64,000 nucleotides of DNA, taken from RCC1774 sp050330855 (GTDB taxonomy: Bacteria; Cyanobacteriota; Cyanobacteriia; Thermosynechococcales; Thermosynechococcaceae). Of the stretch, positions 36,299 through 45,132 are shown one piece after another. How positions within the stretch are numbered: the first letter of the stretch is position 1; each line of letters opens with the position of its first letter. Where the stretch lies: contig JBHJNL010000050.1 in NCBI GenBank assembly GCA_050330855.1, forward strand, positions 1-64,000, given 5' to 3'. Made by a program: the position numbers and the translations under genes. The notes under the pieces were generated by a model. It was given only the letters and a program-made list of their open reading frames with translations, had not been told where the DNA came from and did no database searches.

Positions 36299-36676
36299 AT
36301 GGACACCAATAACCCCGCAGACTTTTTGAAGAAAGGCTTTCAGGTTTCTCTCGGAGCTGCCACATCACTGGCTGAATCGCTCCAGGATGAGCGTAAGCGC
36401 GAAGAGAATTTATCTCAGCTCAATCTGGGTTTTGATAAAGTGGCAGAAATTTGGGCAGAGAAAGGGGCTGTCACCGAGGTTGAAGGCCGTAAGATGATTG
36501 ACAACATGATGGATCAATACGGCCCTAAAACAAATACCTACTCGACGCCAGGGACAACGCCGGTCACATCAACGGGGGTAGACCCGATGATTCAGCAAGA
36601 GCTGCGCGATCTCACCACTCAACTTGCGGCGATTCGAGCTGAGATCGCCCAATCTGGACCTAATACAGCGGCTTAA
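36299..36676 (+). CDS. Cyanobacterial helical protein, function unknown
   Basis: A 125-residue mostly helical protein (MDTNNPADFLKKGFQVSLGA, KREENLSQLNLGFDKVAEIW) with a low-complexity Thr/Pro linker and a C-terminal coiled coil. ATG 36299 has AAGGAG 10 bases upstream and is preferred to the longer frame. It is six bases from lpxD, so probably cotranscribed. I cannot name a function. Confidence 0.7.
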   Translation: MDTNNPADFLKKGFQVSLGAATSLAESLQDERKREENLSQLNLGFDKVAEIWAEKGAVTEVEGRKMIDNMMDQYGPKTNTYSTPGTTPVTSTGVDPMIQQELRDLTTQLAAIRAEIAQSGPNTAA

Positions 36677-36681
36677 TCGCT

Positions 36682-37692
36682 ATGCATATTCAGGCCATTG
36701 CCCAAGCGTTGAATGCTGAGGTCAAGACTGGGCTTGATTTAGAGGTTACAGGGGTAGCTGGCATGGCGGAAGCGACCCCCACTGAGATCACCTTCTTGTC
36801 TAATCCCAAATACGCGAGTCAAGTTCAGAATAGTCAAGCTGCTGCTATTTTGGTGGCCCCAGATTTTGACGGGACTGCGCCCATGCCACTGTTACGAGTC
36901 GCAGATCCCTACCTAGCCTTTGCTCAGGCCATTGAGCTGTTTCATCGCAAGCCGCTCCCCGAGCGTACCATTCATCCCACCGCCGTTGTGGGGGAGGGAG
37001 TGATACTGGGTCACAACGTTTCCATCGGAGCCTACGTGGTCATTGGCAGCCATGTCACCATTGGCGATGGAGCGACGTTGTATCCCCACTGTGTCATTTA
37101 TGACCATGCCACTATTGGAGCTGACGTTGTGATCCATAGTCATACCGTGGTGCGGGAAGGGGTGAAGATTTGCGATCGCGTCATCCTCCAGAACCATGTG
37201 GTTATTGGTGCCGACGGCTTTGGGTTTGTGCCCTGTGCTGACGGCACCCTGTATAAAATCATGCAGGCGGGCACCGTTGTCCTTGAAGAAGATGTCGAAG
37301 TGCAGAGCCTGACCGCCGTTGATCGGGCCACTATTGGGGTAACCCAGGTGGGTAAAGGTACCAAAATCGATAATCTAGTCCAGGTGGGTCACGGCTGCGA
37401 AATTGGTGAACACACGCTGCTCTGTGGGCAGGTCGGGCTAGCCGGATCGACGAAGATTGGCAATCATGTGATGATGGGGGGCCAATCGGGGGCATCAGGA
37501 CATCTAACGATCGGCGATCGCGCTGCGGTTGGCGTCCGTGGCCTTGCTGTGCAGTCAGTGGAGCCAGGGGAAACAGTCTGCGGCTATCCTGCGATGGACA
37601 ACAAGCTTTGGCTGCGAGTAATTGCTGAAACGAAAAAGCTGCCTCAGCTCTTCCGCCGACTCCGTAACATTGAGCAAAAAATAGGGCTATAG
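36682..37692 (+). CDS. lpxD: UDP-3-O-acylglucosamine N-acyltransferase
   Basis: 336 residues. The N-terminal uridine-binding domain (ITFLSNPKYASQVQNSQAAA) is followed by a left-handed beta-helix of hexapeptide repeats (residues about 100-300) and a C-terminal helix. The catalytic His lies in VQVGHGCEIGEH. It adds the N-linked acyl chain in lipid A synthesis. The remaining lpx genes are elsewhere. Confidence 0.92.
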   Translation: MHIQAIAQALNAEVKTGLDLEVTGVAGMAEATPTEITFLSNPKYASQVQNSQAAAILVAPDFDGTAPMPLLRVADPYLAFAQAIELFHRKPLPERTIHPTAVVGEGVILGHNVSIGAYVVIGSHVTIGDGATLYPHCVIYDHATIGADVVIHSHTVVREGVKICDRVILQNHVVIGADGFGFVPCADGTLYKIMQAGTVVLEEDVEVQSLTAVDRATIGVTQVGKGTKIDNLVQVGHGCEIGEHTLLCGQVGLAGSTKIGNHVMMGGQSGASGHLTIGDRAAVGVRGLAVQSVEPGETVCGYPAMDNKLWLRVIAETKKLPQLFRRLRNIEQKIGL

Positions 37693-37736
37693 GCCAGCGG
37701 GAATTGTATATTGGCTAATATACTCCGAGAAAGATT

Positions 37737-39068
37737 ATGCGTTCCGGCTCTCTCTATCTCTTGTGCGCTGCCCTACTGAGCGGTGCCACGGTGTCCCCGT
37801 CTTCGACGCTGGTGGCCCTAGAGGGATCTGCCGTGAATCAGGTTGCCAAAGCCTCTACGATCTTGATAGAAGGTCAGAATCCCGGTTCTGGCGTTGTGAT
37901 TGGGCACCAGGGACAGACCTATTATGTCCTCACCGCTGAGCATGTGGTTGCTACCGAAGATGAGTACACCATTGTCACACCAGATGGTGAAGCTCATTCC
38001 CTCAACTATGGCGAGATTAGAAAGCTACCCGAAGTGGATTTGGCAATTGTGCCCTTCACAAGTCCGAAGCGCTATACAGTGGCCCCCCTGGGGAATTCTG
38101 ATCAGGTCACGGAGGGCGATCGCATCTTCATTGCCGGATGGCCTGCAGCCGGTGAAGCTATTCCCCATATTTACCAGCTCACCAGCGGTGAAATTTCAGG
38201 GATAGCCCCGCGCCCAATTGTCGGGGGGTATGGCCTCGTTTACACCAACGTGACCCGCGCCGGTATGAGCGGTGGACCCGTCTTTAACAACCGTGGTAGG
38301 GTGATTGGCATCCATGGCCTTGCTGAGGGGCGGCAGGTAGCCCTGCCCGGATACACGGGCGATGCTAGCGTTATTAAAGCGGGATTCAATATGGGTATCC
38401 CTATCAACACCTTTGTTCGGTTAGCACAGCAGGTTCAATTTCCTTCGATTCCAGTAGAGTCCCCCATTCCCCAGACTTCTGCTTCACCTGTCCCTACGCC
38501 GCCTCGCCCTATCGAGAGTCCTAGCCCGTCTCCATTGCCCCCTCAAGTGCTGGCCGAAAATCAGAAGCTTACTCAAATAATCCAAGCGCCACAGCTTCCG
38601 GCACCGGCACCAAGGATTGCCTTTACTCAACCTCCCCGACTGAGCAAAGCCTATACGACAGATCGCAACGCTAAAAATCTGGGAGCCAACTATTTTTTCG
38701 AGATTGATCTACCGGCCACCGCCGCCGCGCCACTCCAGCAAATTGATCTCATTTTGAAGCAGGGGGTTCAATATCCTCGATTCACAGCCCAAGGGGTTGC
38801 TGCCTACGAAGGAACCGCCCGTTCTCGCGGCAATCCGCTTCCCTTGAGTTTAGTGGTCACTGATCCTCCCAGTCGAACCCTGACCGTGACCTTTAATCCA
38901 CCAGTGCAGCCGGGACGCCAAATTACGTTGGCTGTGAGGCCGGTCAAGAATCCGAGCGTCGGTACCTATCTGTTTGAAGTCAGAGGCTTCCCGGCAGGAG
39001 AATCGTCGGCAGGAGTCTACCTTGGACTCGCACGTCTAGATTTTGTTCATAGTTCGCTGGGTAAATAG
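37737..39068 (+). CDS. Exported trypsin-like serine protease fused to DUF2808
   Basis: 443 residues. After a signal peptide comes a chymotrypsin-fold protease with His69 (TAEHVV), Asp101 (VDLAIV) and Ser178 (GMSGGPV), so the triad is complete. A Pro/Ser-rich linker (about residues 238-285) leads to a C-terminal DUF2808 domain (IAFTQPPRLSKAY to PVQPGRQITLAVRPVKNP and GTYLFEVRGFPAG), a beta-rich module found in secreted cyanobacterial proteins. The DUF2808 part probably binds or localises the protease. The substrate is unknown. Confidence 0.85.
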   Translation: MRSGSLYLLCAALLSGATVSPSSTLVALEGSAVNQVAKASTILIEGQNPGSGVVIGHQGQTYYVLTAEHVVATEDEYTIVTPDGEAHSLNYGEIRKLPEVDLAIVPFTSPKRYTVAPLGNSDQVTEGDRIFIAGWPAAGEAIPHIYQLTSGEISGIAPRPIVGGYGLVYTNVTRAGMSGGPVFNNRGRVIGIHGLAEGRQVALPGYTGDASVIKAGFNMGIPINTFVRLAQQVQFPSIPVESPIPQTSASPVPTPPRPIESPSPSPLPPQVLAENQKLTQIIQAPQLPAPAPRIAFTQPPRLSKAYTTDRNAKNLGANYFFEIDLPATAAAPLQQIDLILKQGVQYPRFTAQGVAAYEGTARSRGNPLPLSLVVTDPPSRTLTVTFNPPVQPGRQITLAVRPVKNPSVGTYLFEVRGFPAGESSAGVYLGLARLDFVHSSLGK

Positions 39069-39105
39069 AACCCCCACAATCATAGGTAGCTTCACCCCAA
39101 CAAGA

Positions 39106-39534
39106 CTAGAACAGTCGCGATCTGTCTTTATCCATCACCCACAGCGTATCCCAGTCATGGAGATAGAAAAGGGTAAAACACGCCGCCAACATCGGCCAAG
39201 CGGCAAAGAAGAGTAAATTCCCTTCAGCGTAGGGTGCAAAGTATTTCTTAAAGGCTGACAGCGTAGACACCGAATGCAAAAACAGCACAGCACCGTAGGA
39301 CAACCGCTTTTTAAAGCCCAGCACAAAGGCCACGATGATCACAAACTGGATAACACCGATAATGTAGATTGGCACATTGCCTAAGCCAGCAATAAAGTAA
39401 AAGTTCTCAAACACCGCCGCTGCATGGGACGGATTGATAAATTTATCGAGGGTCCACATTAACATCACAAAGAAGACGCTCAGGCGCAGCACAAAGAGCG
39501 CCACAGGAATGCGTCGATGGGTCATTCTCAGCAT
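39106..39534 (-). CDS. DoxX-like membrane protein (second of a pair)
   Basis: 142 residues, four hydrophobic helices, with TLDKFINPSHAAAVFENF as in DoxX/DUF417-like proteins. It overlaps the upstream DoxX gene by seven bases. Members are small membrane proteins linked loosely to redox or stress functions. No specific role can be given. Confidence 0.7.
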   Translation of the reverse strand: MLRMTHRRIPVALFVLRLSVFFVMLMWTLDKFINPSHAAAVFENFYFIAGLGNVPIYIIGVIQFVIIVAFVLGFKKRLSYGAVLFLHSVSTLSAFKKYFAPYAEGNLLFFAAWPMLAACFTLFYLHDWDTLWVMDKDRSRLF

Positions 39535-39971
39535 GATGTTCTCCGGTCGGGGCTGATTCCATGATCAACACTGAAGGGACCGGCCCCTACATAAAGGGTC
39601 ATCAACAGTCCACCCATGAGTCCTACATTTTTTAGAAAGGCATTCATTTGTTCAGGATCGGCAATAAAGTTATGAAAAATAAGACTCGCAGGCACTAAAA
39701 ACACGATCAGTAGACCGACCCCCATCCGAATGCGATATCCCAGCAGCAACGATAAACCACCGAGGAGCTGAAATGCAATGGTACTCACTGCAAGCAGACC
39801 CGCGAGGGGAAGACCTGCGCCTGCAATTGTTTCCTGAAAGCTAGAGAAGCCCAGCAAATGTGTAATCCCTGCCTTGAGAAAGATGAGAGACAGACAGGTT
39901 CGAGCTGCGAGGGGAAGGTACTGCATCAGACTATGAATACTCAGCGTTCTTACCTTAGCGTATGCAGTCAC
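39528..39971 (-). CDS. DoxX family membrane protein
   Basis: 147 residues, four predicted helices. The DoxX features are ARTCLSLIFLKAGITHLLGF and AFQLLGGLSLLLGYRIRMG. First gene of a two-gene unit with the next DoxX-like gene, which starts within its last codons. Possibly the two subunits associate. Confidence 0.8.
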   Translation of the reverse strand: MTAYAKVRTLSIHSLMQYLPLAARTCLSLIFLKAGITHLLGFSSFQETIAGAGLPLAGLLAVSTIAFQLLGGLSLLLGYRIRMGVGLLIVFLVPASLIFHNFIADPEQMNAFLKNVGLMGGLLMTLYVGAGPFSVDHGISPDRRTSC

Positions 39972-40045
39972 TTCACCTTTAAAACAGATTTAGATCTGTG
40001 TAATTGGCTCCGCAATCAAGCCTAAAAAGGATTCTCAGGAGAGGA

Positions 40046-41737
40046 CTAATCGAGCTGTTCTTCACCTAGATCAGAAAGCGCTAGCGGCGCATCGCCAGGG
40101 GTGCGTAAATTTTCGACTAAGGCCTGAATCTCTGGTGGTGGTGGCGGGGTCAATCGGGACACGACAAGGGTGACGGCTAAATTCAGCAACATCCCAATGG
40201 TGCCAATGCCCTCGGCAGAGATGCCAAAGAGCCAGGGTTCCATGCCGCCAAACTTAATGCCGACAATATAGGCTGTGGTAAAGAGTAGACCCACGAGCAT
40301 GCCTGAGATGGCTCCTTCTCGGTTGGTGCGTTTATCAAAAATACCGAGCAAAATAACCGGGAAAAAACTAGCGGCAGCAAGGCCAAAGGCAAAGGCGACG
40401 ACCTGAGCGACAAAGCCCGGTGGGTAGATGCCAAAGAAACCTGCCACAGCAATGGCAAAACCCACCATGATTCGCCCCACAAAAACGCGTTTGGCCTCCG
40501 AGGCATCAGGGTTAATCATCCGGTAATAAACATCGTGGGCAATTGAGCTAGAGATGACCAGCAATAGACCCGAAGCGGTCGAAAGTGCCGCTGCAAGACC
40601 ACCGGCGGCCACAAGCGCAATCACCCAAGGGGCCAGCTTCGCCACCTCTGGCGTTGACAACACAATAATGTCGCGATCAATGGTAATTTCAGAGGTTTTC
40701 TGATCGGGCGTCAATGAGATCGTACCGTCTTTGTTTTTATCGTTTAGGGTCAGTAAACCTGTGTTTTCCCATTTTGTGACCCAGTCTAATTGACGGACCT
40801 CCTCAATTTTTTGGTTATGGAGCGTATCGATTAGGTTGTAGCGGGCAAAGGCGGCCACTGCAGGGGCAGTTGTGTAGAGGATCGCAATGAACAAGAGCGC
40901 CCAGCCTGCTGAATAACGAGCGGCCCGAACGTTAGGGACCGTATAAAACCGGACAATCACATGGGGGAGGCCTGCTGTGCCGACCATCAGGGCCACTGTA
41001 ATCATCAGCACATCTAGCATCGACTTGCTGGCGAAGGGCTGGGTATATTCTTGAAAGCCTAGATCAACCTGAACGGCGTTGAGTTTGTCGACGATGTCAC
41101 TGAAGGTAAACGCTAACTGCGGGATGGGATTACCGGTGAGTTGCCATGCGATCGCACCCGCCGGGATCAAGTAGGCCACAATCAAAATGGAGTACTGTGC
41201 CACCTGAGTCCAGGTGATCCCCTTCATACCGCCGAGGATAGCGAAGAAGGCCACAATCACCATCCCAATGATAACGCCTGTCTCTATGTCTACCTGTAGA
41301 AAGCGGCTAAAGACGATCCCCACCCCTCGCATTTGACCCGCAACATAGGTGAGGGAGATAAAAATTGCGGCGACGACGGCCACCAACCTGGCCCAGTTAG
41401 AGTAATAGCGATCGCCCACAAAATCGGGCACCGTATATTTGCCAAACTTACGAAGATAGGGCGCTAAAAGCAAGGCTAAAAGCACATAGCCCCCCGTCCA
41501 TCCCATCAAATAAATGGAGCCGTCATACCCCAAAAATGAGATCAACCCCGCCATTGAGATAAATGACGCTGCCGACATCCAATCCGCTGCAGTAGCCGCA
41601 CCGTTGGCAATAGCCGGGATGCCCTGATCAGCAACAAAGAAGCCCTTCGTATCTTTGACCCGAGATCGCCAGCCGATATACAGGTAAATCATGAATGTGA
41701 TGATCACAAAAATGATCGTCCAAACTTCAACGGTCAT
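40046..41737 (-). CDS. Sodium:solute symporter (acetate/monocarboxylate-type)
   Basis: 563 residues, about 13 helices, SSS family near ActP. Conserved blocks include ATAADWMSAASFISMAGLISFLGYDG, KYTVPDFVGDRYYS and ALSTASGLLLVISSSIAHD. A hydrophilic segment (residues about 318-355, WENTGLLTLNDKNKDGTISL) is inserted between helices and resembles an EF-hand-like loop (DKNKDGTI). The start overlaps the stop of the DUF4212 gene by four bases. Substrate probably a small organic anion, by family only. Confidence 0.85.
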   Translation of the reverse strand: MTVEVWTIIFVIITFMIYLYIGWRSRVKDTKGFFVADQGIPAIANGAATAADWMSAASFISMAGLISFLGYDGSIYLMGWTGGYVLLALLLAPYLRKFGKYTVPDFVGDRYYSNWARLVAVVAAIFISLTYVAGQMRGVGIVFSRFLQVDIETGVIIGMVIVAFFAILGGMKGITWTQVAQYSILIVAYLIPAGAIAWQLTGNPIPQLAFTFSDIVDKLNAVQVDLGFQEYTQPFASKSMLDVLMITVALMVGTAGLPHVIVRFYTVPNVRAARYSAGWALLFIAILYTTAPAVAAFARYNLIDTLHNQKIEEVRQLDWVTKWENTGLLTLNDKNKDGTISLTPDQKTSEITIDRDIIVLSTPEVAKLAPWVIALVAAGGLAAALSTASGLLLVISSSIAHDVYYRMINPDASEAKRVFVGRIMVGFAIAVAGFFGIYPPGFVAQVVAFAFGLAAASFFPVILLGIFDKRTNREGAISGMLVGLLFTTAYIVGIKFGGMEPWLFGISAEGIGTIGMLLNLAVTLVVSRLTPPPPPEIQALVENLRTPGDAPLALSDLGEEQLD

Positions 41738-41997
41738 GGCTGCGACTCATCCTTATTGCTGAATTTGCGATCGAGCTTGTCCATCTGCTTGGCGTAGACG
41801 AAAATTAAGATGACAAACACAAAAATTGATCCCTGCTGCGCCATCCAAAACCCAAGGGGTAAGCGTCCTAAATAGACATTATTTAAAGGCTGCACCAGCA
41901 GGATACTCAGCCCAATCGAAACCCCAGCCCACACCAGCAATAGGTTACGAATCAAGGCGATGTTCGCTCGCCAGTACCTTCGGCTCGGATCGCTCAT
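41734..41997 (-). CDS. DUF4212 small subunit of the symporter
   Basis: 87 residues with two membrane helices (LIRNLLLVWAGVSIGLSILL; FWMAQQGSIFVFVILIFVYA) and the RRYWRANIALIRN opening of DUF4212. This protein regularly precedes an ActP-like SSS transporter and is thought to be an accessory subunit. Coupled to the symporter gene by a four-base overlap. Confidence 0.88.
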   Translation of the reverse strand: MSDPSRRYWRANIALIRNLLLVWAGVSIGLSILLVQPLNNVYLGRLPLGFWMAQQGSIFVFVILIFVYAKQMDKLDRKFSNKDESQP

Positions 41998-42444
41998 AAT
42001 TTTTTGGCTGCTGCAAAATCAACCGCTAGTCTACACCTTGGTGGGGAAGATCCGAAAAGCGGAATCGCTTAAATGTGGTCGTGTTCAGCAAGCCAAGAAA
42101 CCGAACTGTCTCTATTGTGGAACTGCCTTTCCTGAAGAGACTTCAGCGGCTAGCTGTTTTCAGATATGGAGGATGCGGTGCTGCTTTTCAATACGAAAGG
42201 GAAGAACAGCGCCACGACGCACCATGCCCGATCAATCGCGGTGAAGTTTGACGTATAAATACCCAGACCTGTATTCTCGGATTAATGAATCTAAAATTTG
42301 TATATTTCTTCGTTCTCAAGACTTAGGGTGGGCTAAAAATTTCACTGAAATTTAACCTGGAATCCGGTGTTGGGGGTATTTTGAGCTTGTTTTCAATGAT
42401 GTTATGATTGCAACACAATGCATCCGTGAGGAAAAGCAATCAGT
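41998..42444. other. Intergenic before gpmI
   Basis: A 447-base gap between divergent operons. An open frame from 41960 (with NCLYCGTAF) starts inside the DUF4212 gene and is not convincing. The last 150 bases are AT-rich and likely contain the gpmI promoter. Nothing else is recognised. Confidence 0.4.
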
Positions 42445-44049
42445 ATGACATTGACACCCGTATCTCCGGTGGTTTTGGTCATATTAGATGGCTGGGGGCA
42501 CCGCGACAGCGCCGATGGAAATGCGATCGCAGTGGCAAAAACGCCGGTCATTGATAGTCTTTGGCAAACCTATCCCAGAACCTTAATTGCAACCGCTGGC
42601 AAGGCTGTGGGGCTTCCTGCAGGACAAATGGGCAACTCTGAGGTGGGGCATCTCAATATCGGCGCAGGTCGTTCAGTTCCTCAAGAACTGGTCAGAATTG
42701 GCGATGCCATCGAGAACCGGACCTTTCACGAAAATGACGCCCTCGTGGGCACCTGTCAGGCCGTTGTGCAGAATAAAAGCAAGCTGCATTTAATTGGGCT
42801 GTGCTCTCAGGGTGGTGTTCATGCCCACGTCAACCATCTGGTTGCCCTCTTAGAATTAGCGAAGGAGCAGGGCGTTGGAGATGTCTGCATCCACGCCATT
42901 ATGGACGGCCGGGATACACCGCCTACCCAAGGGCATCAAGAAATTCAGCGCCTGCAGGTAGAAATTGCCCACTGTGGGATTGGTCGAATTGTGACCCTTA
43001 GCGGTCGTTACTATGCCATGGACCGTGATAATCGCTGGGATCGTGTGGAGAGAACCTATCGGGTGCTCACCGAAGACTCATTCTCTTATCCGCCTGATTG
43101 GTCAGCACTGGATGTGATTACTGAAGCGTATGATCATGAAATCACCGACGAATTTTTGACCCCGACCCGGATTGCACCAGGGGCTGTGGAAGCTGGAGAT
43201 GGCGTTATTTTCTTTAACTTCCGGCCCGATCGCGCCCGTCAACTGACACGAGCTTTTGTCGATCCAAACTTTGACGGTTTTGAGCGTCCTTTCATTGAAC
43301 CGCTCAAGTTCACGACCTTTACCCAGTACGATCCTCGCTTCCCCGTTGAGGTGGCCTTTGCCCCACAAGACTTGACCCATATTCTGGGCGAAGTCATTGC
43401 TGAGCATGATCTCAAGCAGCTCCGCATTGCAGAAACAGAAAAATATGCCCACGTCACCTATTTTTTTAATGGCGGCATCGAAGATCCGCTACCGGGCGAA
43501 GATCGGGTAATGGTGGCTAGCCCCATGGTGCCCACCTATGACCAAGAGCCTGCAATGTCAGCGGTGGAGGTGACGGATAAAGCAATCGCATCTATCCAGA
43601 AGGGGATTTACTCCCTTGTGGTTCTCAACTATGCAAACACCGATATGGTGGGTCACACCGGCAAAATGGACGCTACGGTGGAGGCGATTGAAGTGGTAGA
43701 TCGCTGTGTGGGCCGCTTGCTAGAGCAGGTCAATAAAATGGGTGGCACGATGCTGATTACCGCTGACCACGGCAACGCAGAGCTGATGTGGGACGAAAAC
43801 GGCAACCCCTGGACGGCCCATACCACTAACCCGGTTCCCTTCATTGTGGTCGAAGGTGAAGGTCGCAAAATTCCGGGACACGGAACGGAGATCCCTCTCA
43901 GAAGCGATGGCTGTCTGGCGGATATTGCCCCCACGATTTTAGAAATTCTGCAGTTGCCGAAACCCGATGAAATGACGGGTCGCTCTATCATTGAGCCACT
44001 AGGGTTTGAGGTGAAACCCAATAACGGCCCGGTGCGAATTCGGCTTTAG
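42445..44049 (+). CDS. gpmI: 2,3-bisphosphoglycerate-independent phosphoglycerate mutase
   Basis: 534 residues, cofactor-independent, manganese-dependent enzyme of glycolysis that interconverts 3- and 2-phosphoglycerate. Metal Asp15 in LVILDGWG, phospho-Ser65 in MGNSEVGHLNIGAGR, DGRDTPP, and the C-terminal metal set in NYANTDMVGHTG and ITADHGNAE are all present. The start is ATG 42445, with GAGGAAAAG upstream. Confidence 0.95.
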   Translation: MTLTPVSPVVLVILDGWGHRDSADGNAIAVAKTPVIDSLWQTYPRTLIATAGKAVGLPAGQMGNSEVGHLNIGAGRSVPQELVRIGDAIENRTFHENDALVGTCQAVVQNKSKLHLIGLCSQGGVHAHVNHLVALLELAKEQGVGDVCIHAIMDGRDTPPTQGHQEIQRLQVEIAHCGIGRIVTLSGRYYAMDRDNRWDRVERTYRVLTEDSFSYPPDWSALDVITEAYDHEITDEFLTPTRIAPGAVEAGDGVIFFNFRPDRARQLTRAFVDPNFDGFERPFIEPLKFTTFTQYDPRFPVEVAFAPQDLTHILGEVIAEHDLKQLRIAETEKYAHVTYFFNGGIEDPLPGEDRVMVASPMVPTYDQEPAMSAVEVTDKAIASIQKGIYSLVVLNYANTDMVGHTGKMDATVEAIEVVDRCVGRLLEQVNKMGGTMLITADHGNAELMWDENGNPWTAHTTNPVPFIVVEGEGRKIPGHGTEIPLRSDGCLADIAPTILEILQLPKPDEMTGRSIIEPLGFEVKPNNGPVRIRL

Positions 44050-44161
44050 CCAAAGCTGACGAGCAGAAGGTTATACTCTATAAAGCGTAAGGAGTACCTT
44101 GTCGTCTGTTTTTCAGCGATCTATCCTTCTATGCGTAGACTTTATTGATGTTTATACCGCT

Positions 44162-44386
44162 ATGTTGATTAAGATCTTGCAGGGCATTTGGGCCTTCTCA
44201 GCCATTGGCTCCATTATTTTAGTGCTGCTGCACAGTCCGAAGGGTGAAGGTCTTGGCATCGGCGGTCAAGCTCAGCTTTTTAGTAGCACCAAAAGTGCTG
44301 AGACCACGCTCAATCGTGCCACCTGGACCCTCGTTGCGCTCTATATGGGGCTAACGGTTGTGCTCAGCGCAGGCTGGCTCAGCTAG
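44162..44386 (+). CDS. secG: SecG, protein translocase subunit
   Basis: 74 residues, two helices (WAFSAIGSIILVLLHSPKG; ATWTLVALYMGLTVVLSAGW) joined by a Gly/Ser-rich loop with GLGIGGQAQLFSSTKSAE, as in cyanobacterial SecG. I chose ATG 44162 over the longer frame from 44099, because MLIKILQG is the family-like start. It lies directly after gpmI, an arrangement I recall from other cyanobacteria. Confidence 0.9.
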   Translation: MLIKILQGIWAFSAIGSIILVLLHSPKGEGLGIGGQAQLFSSTKSAETTLNRATWTLVALYMGLTVVLSAGWLS

Positions 44387-44391
44387 AGATC

Positions 44392-45129
44392 GTGTCTGCT
44401 ACTCACTGGAAGCACTGGCCTCTGATCTTAGGGGTAGTCGTTTGTGTGGTGACGGTCTTGGCGGGGCATCTCAACAGTAGCGGCACTTTACCCAGTGCGG
44501 CCCTTGCTCCGGCTCCTCAAGTGCATCCGTTGCCTCCCACCTTGGCGGCATGGCAGGATTCAAATCAACAGGGGGACTACTTTGACCAGGTCAAACCCAC
44601 CCGAGCAGGTTATTTGGTCTGGAGTCATTTCCCGATTCAGGTCTATGTAGGGCCGGCCACTGCCCCCACCCCCAATGCGGACGAGATCTGGCAGCGAGCC
44701 GTGACGGTTGCCCTGCGGGACTGGCAGCAGTACCTGCCGTTGGCCTTTACCAATCAACCAGAGCAGGCCGACATTACAATCAACCAAGTTGATCCCCAGC
44801 AGCGCAGCGGCAATCGGGTCAGATCGGCAGAGACGCGCTATCGACTTTACGTGAATGAGCGCCATCAGTTTGCCCATCGCAGTACGGTTACCATTCGCCC
44901 CAATCAAACGGAAGCCTATATCACCGCTGCCGTTCGTCACGAGCTAGGCCATGCCCTCGGCATTTGGGGCCACAGCCAGTCTGCGACAGATGCTCTCTAC
45001 TTTTCGCAGGTGCCAACGCCTCCCCCAATCTCTCCACGAGATATTAATACGTTGAAGCGAGTGTATGAGCAGCCGACGCGCTTGGGCTGGCCGTTACCCT
45101 CTCCCTCATTACCTCCCCAGGAAGAGTAG
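44392..45129 (+). CDS. Matrixin-like zinc metalloprotease
   Basis: 245 residues. An N-terminal hydrophobic anchor or signal (WPLILGVVVCVVTVLAGHL) precedes a metzincin domain. The zinc motif HELGHALGIWGHS gives three His and the catalytic Glu, and the following Tyr/Phe-rich turn lacks a clear Met-turn. It probably acts outside the cytoplasm. GTG start, five bases after secG. pyrD begins three bases after its stop, so the three genes look cotranscribed. Confidence 0.8.
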   Translation: MSATHWKHWPLILGVVVCVVTVLAGHLNSSGTLPSAALAPAPQVHPLPPTLAAWQDSNQQGDYFDQVKPTRAGYLVWSHFPIQVYVGPATAPTPNADEIWQRAVTVALRDWQQYLPLAFTNQPEQADITINQVDPQQRSGNRVRSAETRYRLYVNERHQFAHRSTVTIRPNQTEAYITAAVRHELGHALGIWGHSQSATDALYFSQVPTPPPISPRDINTLKRVYEQPTRLGWPLPSPSLPPQEE

Positions 45130-45132
45130 CGC

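Noticed and set aside
41960..42244. 94-codon frame with NCLYCGTAF resembling a zinc ribbon
   Set aside because: It begins inside the DUF4212 gene on the opposite strand, shows only one CxxC, and has a composition typical of chance translation.
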